From positions 1 through 5,501 of the forward strand of contig JAGWNV010000189.1 in NCBI GenBank assembly GCA_028872975.1: 5,501 bases of DNA, given 5' to 3'. Under the pieces are notes generated by a model, which worked only from the letters and a program-made list of their open reading frames with translations, ran no database searches and was not told the DNA's origin. A program made the translations under genes and the position numbers. Numbering within the stretch: the first letter of the stretch is position 1; each line of letters starts with the position of its first letter. This document shows, piece after piece, positions 1-4,702 of the stretch. Source of the DNA: Acidobacteriota bacterium (GTDB lineage Bacteria; Actinomycetota; Acidimicrobiia; Acidimicrobiales; UBA8190).

Positions 1-620
1 CTCGCGTGTGGTTCATGGCGACGACGGCCTGTGTTGTCGCCGGCGTCGTCATCAGCGTCACCACCGCGGTGCACAACACCGGGGGCCGGTTCGACAACGG
101 CGTCGAGCGGGGGCTCAACACCTTCGCCTTCTTCACCATCCAGTCGAACCTGATCGTCGGGATCACCTCGGCGGTGCTGGCCCTGAAGCCGGGTTCGTCG
201 TCCGCGGCATTCAGGTCCTTCCGGCTCATGGGTCTCGTCGCCATCACCGTGACCGGCGTCGTCTACCACGTCGCCCTGGCCCGGCTCCTCGACCTCGAGA
301 GCTGGGCCCTGCTCGGCGACCAGCTCGTCCACACCGTCGTCCCCCTCCTCGCCGTCGTCGGCTGGCTCCTCTTCGGACCGAGGGGCCTGACGTCGGCCCG
401 GACCGCCAGGTTGTCGCTCGCCTTCCCGGTCGCCTGGCTCGCCTTCACCCTTGTGCGGGGGGCCGTCGTCCACTGGTACCCATACCCCTTCATCGACGTG
501 ACCGTCCTCGGCTACGGGAAGGCTGTCGTGAACTGCGCCTGGGTGTCCCTGCTGCTGCTGGGACTCGCCGCCGGCGCCACCGTCCTCGACCGCCATCTCG
601 GGGCCGCCCCCACGCGCTGA
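1..620 (+). CDS. Pr6Pr-family six-helix membrane protein (5' end cut by window)
   Basis: Predicted integral membrane protein of the Pr6Pr family, whose biochemical role is unknown. Numbering from the first GTG in the window (base 6), about 204 residues are visible with six hydrophobic segments near 4-24, 38-60, 74-92, 105-124, 136-154 and 175-194. Family-like marks are FFTIQSN at 42-48 in helix 2, H109 with P113 in helix 4, and YPYPFIDV at 158-165 before the last helix. The frame stays open to the left edge, and the first helix begins almost at the GTG, while family members usually have a short polar N-terminus. I therefore think the real start lies just outside the window; GTG at 6 and ATG at 15 are fallbacks. 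The protein ends in a short basic tail after helix 6. It converges on the small gene at 659-880, with a hairpin between the stops. Family call is confident; function is not known. Confidence 0.85.
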   Translation, partial: RVWFMATTACVVAGVVISVTTAVHNTGGRFDNGVERGLNTFAFFTIQSNLIVGITSAVLALKPGSSSAAFRSFRLMGLVAITVTGVVYHVALARLLDLESWALLGDQLVHTVVPLLAVVGWLLFGPRGLTSARTARLSLAFPVAWLAFTLVRGAVVHWYPYPFIDVTVLGYGKAVVNCAWVSLLLLGLAAGATVLDRHLGAAPTR

Positions 621-638
621 AGGGAACGCCGCCCACTT

Positions 639-654
639 CGCCCCAAGAGGGGCG
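639..654. terminator. Hairpin between convergent genes, possible bidirectional terminator
   Basis: A perfect 6-bp inverted repeat, CGCCCC (639-644) and GGGGCG (649-654), flanks a 4-nt AAGA loop. It lies in the 38-bp gap between the stop of the Pr6Pr gene (618-620) and the stop of the small membrane protein gene (659-661 on the other strand). Position and symmetry fit a terminator serving both strands. There is no U-tract on either side, so intrinsic termination is not certain. Confidence 0.5.
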
Positions 655-658
655 CATT

Positions 659-880
659 TCAGAGGGGGGGCAGGTGGGTGAAGGCGGCGATCACGAAGAA
701 GAGGCCGAGGAGCACCCAGGCCCCACCCGCCAGCCGGCGGCTCGCCGGCGAGGCCGGCCGGGGACCCCACTCCGACCCGGGAAGGGACCGGCGGGGACGG
801 TCCTGGCCGGCCGACACCAACCCGTTGGCGCCCATCAGGATGAAGAGGCCGCCGAGGGCGACGACCACCAGTCCGAGCAT
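659..880 (-). CDS. Small hypothetical membrane protein, two transmembrane segments
   Basis: Unrecognised protein of 73 residues. It has a hydrophobic stretch at about 2-22 (LVVVALGGLFILMGANGL), a polar linker rich in Arg, Pro and Ser at about 25-50, and a second hydrophobic stretch at about 52-68, ending HLPPL. Two helices joined by a basic linker suggest a hairpin-like inner-membrane protein with both termini on the same side. ATG at 880 is the only good start: in-frame codons just upstream offer no ATG or GTG. No Shine-Dalgarno is visible. A weak -10-like CACAAT (complement of 887-892) sits 6 nt before the ATG, so the message could be leaderless. The gene is convergent with the Pr6Pr gene and divergent from the operon starting at 949. 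The alternative frames here are Arg/Pro-rich shadows without hydrophobic pattern, which supports this reading. Function unknown. Confidence 0.62.
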   Translation of the reverse strand: MLGLVVVALGGLFILMGANGLVSAGQDRPRRSLPGSEWGPRPASPASRRLAGGAWVLLGLFFVIAAFTHLPPL

Positions 881-903
881 CGGGCCATTGTGACCGTCGG
901 GAC

Positions 904-934
904 CAGGGGCCAGGAGGAGGGCCGGAGGCCCCTG
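904..934. repeat. Perfect 8-bp inverted repeat next to the -10 box, possible operator
   Basis: CAGGGGCC at 904-911 and its exact complement GGCCCCTG at 927-934 are separated by 15 bp. The right arm ends one base before the TACCAT -10-like box at 936-941, so a protein bound here would cover the -35 region of the promoter for the gene at 949. It lies in the 68-bp gap between divergent genes, a usual place for an operator. The high G+C makes chance repeats of this size fairly likely, so the regulatory role is inferred. Confidence 0.35.
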
Positions 935-935
935 T

Positions 936-941
936 TACCAT
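936..941 (+). promoter_or_regulatory. -10 box TACCAT for a probably leaderless GTG-start gene
   Basis: TACCAT matches the actinobacterial -10 pattern TANNNT and is followed by 7 nt (CCCGGAT) and then the GTG at 949. Transcription would start at or beside the start codon. No -35 hexamer resembling TTGACA is visible, which is common for this promoter class. Purine-rich AGGAGG at 912-917 is about 30 nt from the GTG, too far for an ordinary ribosome binding site. Confidence 0.55.
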
Positions 942-948
942 CCCGGAT

Positions 949-1833
949 GTGACGGACCGTCAGATTTCCGAACGCCCGCCGCGACAGCACGTCGTCGTCG
1001 CCGGGGCCGAGCCCATCAAGCTCGGCTCGATGCTGGTCACCCTCGTCGAGCCCCACCGGGGACACGAGGTGGCCTACAACCGGTGGTACGAGCGGGACCA
1101 CTTCTATGCCGGCTGCATGATCGGCCCCTACCAGTTCGCCGGCAAGCGCTGGGTGGCCACCGCCGACCTGAAGGCCATGCGGCCGGCCGGCACCGAGGCC
1201 ATCACCGGCGAGCCGGGCCGCGGGAGCTACCTGGCGCTCTACTGGGTCCTCGACGGCTACCACGACGTCTGGAACCGGTGGGCCGTGGACCAGGTGAAGG
1301 CCCTGCACCGGGCCGGGCGGATGTTCGCCGAACGGGACCACGTGCACACCCTCCTCTACCGGTACGCCTGGGAGGCGTCCCGGGACCCCGACGGGCTGCC
1401 CGCCGAGCTGGCCCTCGACCATCCTTCTGCCGGTCTCCTCGCCGTCTTCACCGACCGGGCCGCGGACGTGTCGGCGGAGGAGTTCGCCTCCTGGCAGCGC
1501 CAGGAGCTCCTGCCCGGGCTCCTCGGGGGGTCGGCCGCCCGGCTGGTCGTGGCCGCCGACCCCCTCCCCCTCCTCGTCGACGCGCCCGGTGACGTGCCCC
1601 GGAGCGAGGCCGACGACCGCCGGCAGCTCACCTTGTGGTTCCTCGACGGCCACCCTGGTCGGTCGTGGGAGGACCTCGTCGAGGCCCACCGGCGGGTGGT
1701 CGAGGCGAGCGGAAAGGCCACCGTGGTCGGCGCCATGGGATTCGTCCCGACCATCCCCGGCACCGACACCTACACCGACCAGCTCTGGGCGGACCAGCCG
1801 GGGCGCGAACCGGCGGGTGCCGAGGCGAGATGA
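949..1833 (+). CDS. Uncharacterised protein with two dimeric alpha-beta barrel (EthD-like) halves
   Basis: A 294-residue soluble protein without signal peptide or membrane segments; I do not recognise a named gene. The first half (about 28-150) carries MLVTLVEP at 28-35, then YNRWYERDHFY at 43-53. That motif resembles the strand-helix start of dimeric alpha-beta barrel/EthD-type domains, in which an aromatic W-Y pair and a His are typical (W46, Y47, H51). A second strand YLALYWVLDGY and a helix follow. The second half (about 160-275) repeats the pattern: SAGLLAVFTDR, a helix EEFASWQRQELLPGL, LTLWFLDGH at 227-235, then a helix and a final strand. The protein may thus fold as a fused barrel pair. 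GTG at 949 is chosen because of the TACCAT box 7 nt upstream; the nearby ATG at 947 is followed at once by a stop. The stop overlaps the next gene's ATG, tying it to an SDR. Fold is inferred; activity is unknown. Confidence 0.85.
   Translation: MTDRQISERPPRQHVVVAGAEPIKLGSMLVTLVEPHRGHEVAYNRWYERDHFYAGCMIGPYQFAGKRWVATADLKAMRPAGTEAITGEPGRGSYLALYWVLDGYHDVWNRWAVDQVKALHRAGRMFAERDHVHTLLYRYAWEASRDPDGLPAELALDHPSAGLLAVFTDRAADVSAEEFASWQRQELLPGLLGGSAARLVVAADPLPLLVDAPGDVPRSEADDRRQLTLWFLDGHPGRSWEDLVEAHRRVVEASGKATVVGAMGFVPTIPGTDTYTDQLWADQPGREPAGAEAR
1830..1833 (+). promoter_or_regulatory. ATGA stop-start overlap coupling two genes
   Basis: The ATG of the SDR gene (1830-1832) overlaps the TGA of the upstream gene (1831-1833). 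Only a weak purine-rich stretch, GAGGCGAG, precedes it. This layout usually means termination-reinitiation and balanced output of the two proteins, and it fixes the SDR start well downstream of the longest open frame. Confidence 0.8.
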
Positions 1834-2609
1834 CGGCCGGGATGCAGGTGCCGGCGGGACGGCGGTTCGACGGCAGGATCGCCATCGTCACCGGGGCCGG
1901 GTCGGGCATCGGCCGGGCCACGGCCATCCGGCTCGCCGCCGAGGGGGCCGCCGTCGCCTGCCTCGACGTCGTCCCCGAGGGCCTCGAGGAGACGGTCGAC
2001 GCCCTCGGGGTGCTCGGCGGGAAGGCCGTCGCCCACCGCTGCGACGTCACCGACGAGACGGCCGTGGCCGAGGCCGTGGCGGACGTCGCCAAGTCCCTCG
2101 GACGCCCCGACGTCCTCTGCAACGTGGCCGGGGTCGGGACCTTCGCCCACACCGCCGAGATGTCCCTCGCCTCCTGGGACCGGATCATCGGCGTGAACCT
2201 CACCGGGACCTTCCTCATGACCCGGGCCGTCGTCCCCCACATGCTCTCGCCCAACCAGGGGAGCATCGTGAACGTGGCCTCGACGGCGGGGCTCATCGGC
2301 TCGGCCTACTCGGCGGCCTACTGCGCCTCCAAGGGCGGCGTCGTCATGATGACGAAGGCCCTCGCCGTCGAGTACGCCGGGAGGGGCATCCGGGTGAACG
2401 CCGTTGCCCCGGGCGGGGTCGACACCCCGCTCATCGCCAACTTCGGACTCCCCCCCGGGGGGGACCCCAAGCACTTCGAGCGGATCATGAGCCGGATGGG
2501 GATGTGCCAGCCCGACCAGGTGGCCGCCGCCATCGCCTTCCTCGCCTCCGAGGAGTCGAACTACACGACGGGCGCCGTCCTCGCCGTCGACGGCGGGATC
2601 ACGGCCTGA
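1830..2609 (+). CDS. Classical SDR-family NAD(P)-dependent oxidoreductase
   Basis: Cytoplasmic dehydrogenase/reductase of the short-chain family, 259 residues, the usual length for classical SDRs. Rossmann fold marks in order: TGAGSGIG at 21-28 binds the dinucleotide; D46 at the end of strand 2 favours NAD(H) over NADP(H); CDVT at 71-74 contacts adenine; NVAG at 98-101 is a variant of NNAG. N123, S151, Y164 and K168 (in YCASK) form the complete catalytic tetrad, and PG at 194-195 follows RVNAVA. The C-terminus GAVLAVDGGITA is typical of the FabG-like group. The enzyme probably interconverts a hydroxyl and a ketone on an acyl or alicyclic substrate; the exact substrate is not readable. The start is set by the ATGA overlap; the same frame is open further upstream but reads as Arg-rich noise. 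The substrate loop near 207-212 is encoded by a C7G7 run. Confidence 0.95.
   Translation: MTAGMQVPAGRRFDGRIAIVTGAGSGIGRATAIRLAAEGAAVACLDVVPEGLEETVDALGVLGGKAVAHRCDVTDETAVAEAVADVAKSLGRPDVLCNVAGVGTFAHTAEMSLASWDRIIGVNLTGTFLMTRAVVPHMLSPNQGSIVNVASTAGLIGSAYSAAYCASKGGVVMMTKALAVEYAGRGIRVNAVAPGGVDTPLIANFGLPPGGDPKHFERIMSRMGMCQPDQVAAAIAFLASEESNYTTGAVLAVDGGITA
2449..2464. repeat. 16-bp perfect palindrome with C7 and G7 runs inside the SDR gene
   Basis: Bases 2449-2464 read T, seven C, seven G, A, a perfect palindrome. It encodes L207 to D212 (LPPGGD) in the variable loop after the PG motif of the SDR. Both homopolymer runs are prone to slippage and to sequencing error, yet the frame runs through intact to a normal SDR C-terminus. 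Confidence 0.8.
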
Positions 2610-2613
2610 GGGG

Positions 2614-2619
2614 TAGCGT
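2614..2619 (+). promoter_or_regulatory. -10 box TAGCGT for a probably leaderless peroxiredoxin gene
   Basis: TAGCGT fits TANNNT, and 7 nt (CTCGGTC) separate it from the GTG at 2627, the same geometry as the box upstream of the GTG at 949. It lies in the 17-bp gap after the SDR stop, so the peroxiredoxin gene could be expressed apart from the upstream pair. A weak purine stretch GAGGGG at about 2608-2613 is an alternative ribosome binding site, 13 nt from the GTG. Confidence 0.5.
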
Positions 2620-2626
2620 CTCGGTC

Positions 2627-3094
2627 GTGCAGACCGGTGACGTCGTCCAGGACTTCGAGCTCCCCGACGAGACGGGCACGGCCCGGCACCTGCGGGAGTT
2701 CCTCGACAAGGGCCCGGTGGTCCTGTTCTTCTACCCGGCGGCCATGACCCTCGGCTGCACGGTGGAGAGCTGCCACTTCCGGGACCTGAAGAGCGAGTTC
2801 GACGCTGTCGGGGCCCAGCGGATCGGCATCAGCGCCGACGCCGTGGAGAAGCAGCGGCAGTTCTCCGAGAAGCACGCCTTCGACTACCCGCTGCTCTCGG
2901 ACCCCGACCGGGTGGTGGCCCGGCAGTTCGGGGTCAACCGGGGGACGGGCCGGCTGCCCAACAAGCGGTCGACCTTCGTGATCGACACCGACGGCACCCT
3001 CCTCGAGGTGATCTCGAGCGAGCTCAACATGCACAAGCACGCCGACGGGGCCCTCAAGACCCTCCGGGACCGGCGCCCGACGACGGCAGGCTGA
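2627..3094 (+). CDS. bcp: Peroxiredoxin, BCP/PrxQ type (BcpB-like)
   Basis: Thiol peroxidase of 155 residues that reduces hydrogen peroxide and organic hydroperoxides in the cytoplasm, drawing electrons from thioredoxin-type donors. The thioredoxin fold opens with GDVVQDFELPDETG (4-17). The active site carries the family pattern PxxxTxxC as P37, T41 and C44, the peroxidatic cysteine, with a second cysteine C49 five residues on, the spacing of BCP/PrxQ enzymes that form an intramolecular disulfide in helix 2. L42 replaces the usual Pro of the PGC motif. Later marks are ISADAVEKQ, FDYPLLSDPD and STFVIDTDG. The sequence recalls mycobacterial BcpB more than the longer Bcp. GTG at 2627 is the start that gives the normal N-terminus; the same frame is open for over 1 kb upstream but only as a shadow of other genes. 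It may protect against peroxide formed nearby, though this link is inferred. Confidence 0.93.
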   Translation: MQTGDVVQDFELPDETGTARHLREFLDKGPVVLFFYPAAMTLGCTVESCHFRDLKSEFDAVGAQRIGISADAVEKQRQFSEKHAFDYPLLSDPDRVVARQFGVNRGTGRLPNKRSTFVIDTDGTLLEVISSELNMHKHADGALKTLRDRRPTTAG

Positions 3095-3106
3095 CCCTTC
3101 GGGTCA
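3092..3106. terminator. Hairpin over the peroxiredoxin stop codon, possible bidirectional terminator
   Basis: TGACCC (3092-3097) and GGGTCA (3101-3106) form a perfect 6-bp stem around a TTC loop, starting at the TGA stop itself. A second, weaker stem, CCCGG at 3109-3113 with CCGGG at 3125-3129, fills the rest of the 36-bp gap before the convergent ligase stop at 3131. No U-tract follows on either strand. The position between two convergent stops supports a terminator role. Confidence 0.45.
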
Positions 3107-3130
3107 TCCCCGGCGGCGGCCGGACCGGGA

Positions 3131-4702
3131 CTAGACGGAGGGGGGGACGAAGGGCTTCTTGGCGAGGTCCTCGCGGATCTTGTACTTGAGGACCTTGTTG
3201 AGGGTCTGGTTCCTCGGCAGGGCCTCCACCACCTCGAGCTGCTCGGGGATCTTCTGGGCCATGAGCCCCGCAGCGCGCAGATGGGCCACCATCTCCTCGA
3301 AGCCGATGGGCGCCTCCCCGGCGGAGGTCTCCACGACGGCGCAGACCCGCTCGCCCCGCTCGGGGTCGGGCAGACCGACCACCGCCACGTCCCCCACCTT
3401 GGGGTGCTGGTACAGGAGGTCCTCGATCTCCCGCGCCGAGATGTTCTCCCCCTTGCGGATGATGACGTCCTTGAGGCGGCCGGTGATGACGACGTGCCCG
3501 TCGGGCCGGATGTGACCCAGGTCCCCGGTGCGGAAGTAGCCCTGGGCGTCGAAGGAATCGGCAGTGAGGCCCGGGTCGGTGTAGCCCTTGCAGACCATGG
3601 GCCCCCGGACCCGGATCTCCCCGTCCTCGCCGGTGGCGGCCTCCTCCTCCTCGAGGGTCACGATCCGGAGCTCGGCCCCGTAGACGGGACGGCCCACGGT
3701 GTGGGCGAGCTGTTCGTCGGTGTCCGAGGGCGACCCCATGCAGATCATGGGCACCTCGGTCATCCCGTAGCCGTGGGCCACCTTCACCCCGATCTCCCGG
3801 CCGACCTCGTGGAAGACCTCTGGCGGCATCGCCGCCCCTCCTCCCGACATGAGACGCAGGGCGGGGAGGATGGGAGTGCCGGGCTGCTTGCGCTGCTCCT
3901 GTAGGTAGGCCTGATAGAAGGCGGTGCTCCCTCCCACCATGGTGGCACCGTGACGGCGGAAGACCTCGACGGCGGCCTCGGGGAGGAAGGCCTCGAGGAG
4001 CACGGTGGCGATACCGAGGGCGAGGACCGTGACGAGGTAGTCGGGCCCGGCGATGTGGGCGAAGGGAAAGGCGATCGAGCCCACGTCGTCCTCGGAGAGC
4101 TCGACGGCCATGGCCAGTCCCCGGCCGCCCGTGACGAGTGTCCGATCGCTGTGGCGGACGCCCTTGGGCTCCGAGGTCGTCCCCGAGGTGTAGTAGATCC
4201 ACCGGACCTCGTCGGCCGCCTCCGGGGCCGGCGGTGGCGGGAGGGTCGAGGGATCGCCCTCGGGGAGGGTGTCGTAGGCGAGGTGGACCTGGGGCGGCGA
4301 GTCGAGGCCCCGGGCGATCTCCTCCACCATGGCGGTGTAGTCGAACCCGCGCCAGAGGCCGGGGACGAAGACGTGGGCGGCGCCGGTCTGGCGGAGGGCG
4401 AAGGCGACCTCACGCTGGCGGTAGATGTGGATGACGGGGTTCTGGACGGCGCCGAGCCGGGCCAGGGCCATCGAAAGCACGACGGTCTCGATCCGGCTCG
4501 GCAGCTGCCAGGACACCGGCGTGCCCGGTCCGATCCCCATGGCGTGGAGCCCCCCGGCCACGGCCAAACAGCGGTCCCGGAAGCCGCCGAAGGTGACCTC
4601 GCGGTCGGCCTCGTCGACGAGCATCCGCCTGTCGGGGGTGGCGCGGGCCCGGCGGTCGACGAGGTCCCACATCGACCCCACGTCGTAGATGGGCTCGGTC
4701 AT
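3131..4702 (-). CDS. AMP-forming acyl-CoA synthetase (class I adenylate-forming enzyme)
   Basis: Activates a carboxylic acid with ATP to an acyl-adenylate and passes the acyl group to CoA. The protein has 523 residues, a full length for the family. Motifs in order: the phosphate-binding YTSGTTSEPKG at 171-181; SGGGAAMPPE at 286-295; GYGMTE at 311-316; YFRTGD at 389-394 with D394 for the ribose; GRLKDVIIRKGENIS at 408-422 across the hinge; and the C-terminal catalytic lysine K503 in LPRNQTLNKVLKYKIR. N502 stands where most family members have Gly before that lysine. ATG at 4702 is chosen because it overlaps the stop of the upstream SDR (ATGA) and gives a normal N-terminus (YDVGSMWDLVDRRA). Longer readings upstream are Arg/Pro-rich shadows of the SDR. 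Substrate could be a fatty, aromatic or alicyclic acid; annotations such as FadD-like or cyclohexanecarboxylate-CoA ligase-like are possible but unproven. Confidence 0.95.
   Translation of the reverse strand: MTEPIYDVGSMWDLVDRRARATPDRRMLVDEADREVTFGGFRDRCLAVAGGLHAMGIGPGTPVSWQLPSRIETVVLSMALARLGAVQNPVIHIYRQREVAFALRQTGAAHVFVPGLWRGFDYTAMVEEIARGLDSPPQVHLAYDTLPEGDPSTLPPPPAPEAADEVRWIYYTSGTTSEPKGVRHSDRTLVTGGRGLAMAVELSEDDVGSIAFPFAHIAGPDYLVTVLALGIATVLLEAFLPEAAVEVFRRHGATMVGGSTAFYQAYLQEQRKQPGTPILPALRLMSGGGAAMPPEVFHEVGREIGVKVAHGYGMTEVPMICMGSPSDTDEQLAHTVGRPVYGAELRIVTLEEEEAATGEDGEIRVRGPMVCKGYTDPGLTADSFDAQGYFRTGDLGHIRPDGHVVITGRLKDVIIRKGENISAREIEDLLYQHPKVGDVAVVGLPDPERGERVCAVVETSAGEAPIGFEEMVAHLRAAGLMAQKIPEQLEVVEALPRNQTLNKVLKYKIREDLAKKPFVPPSV
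4699..4702 (-). promoter_or_regulatory. ATGA stop-start overlap coupling SDR and CoA ligase
   Basis: On the minus strand the ATG of the CoA ligase (4702-4700) overlaps the TGA of the SDR (4701-4699). The bases before it (GAACCCCCTCGG) hold no Shine-Dalgarno, so ligase translation probably relies on ribosomes finishing the SDR. It mirrors the overlap at 1830-1833. Confidence 0.8.

Noticed and set aside
741..752. 12-bp palindrome CTCGCCGGCGAG, with GGCCGGCC directly after it
   Set aside because: It lies inside the small membrane protein gene. Short G/C palindromes are expected often at this base composition, and no second copy was seen.
835..1689. 284-residue minus-strand open frame opposite the double-barrel gene
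   Set aside because: It has Gly/Val/Pro-rich composition with no domain pattern, typical of an antisense frame opposite a GC-rich gene.
1589..2626. Long plus-strand open frame running into the peroxiredoxin gene, giving a possible 501-residue fusion protein
   Set aside because: The upstream part is Arg/Gly/Pro-rich low-complexity sequence in a frame shifted from the real SDR. The peroxiredoxin domain begins normally at GTG 2627.
3054..4202. 382-residue minus-strand open frame in another frame of the CoA ligase
   Set aside because: It overlaps the motif-complete ligase and is an Arg/Pro/Gly-rich shadow.
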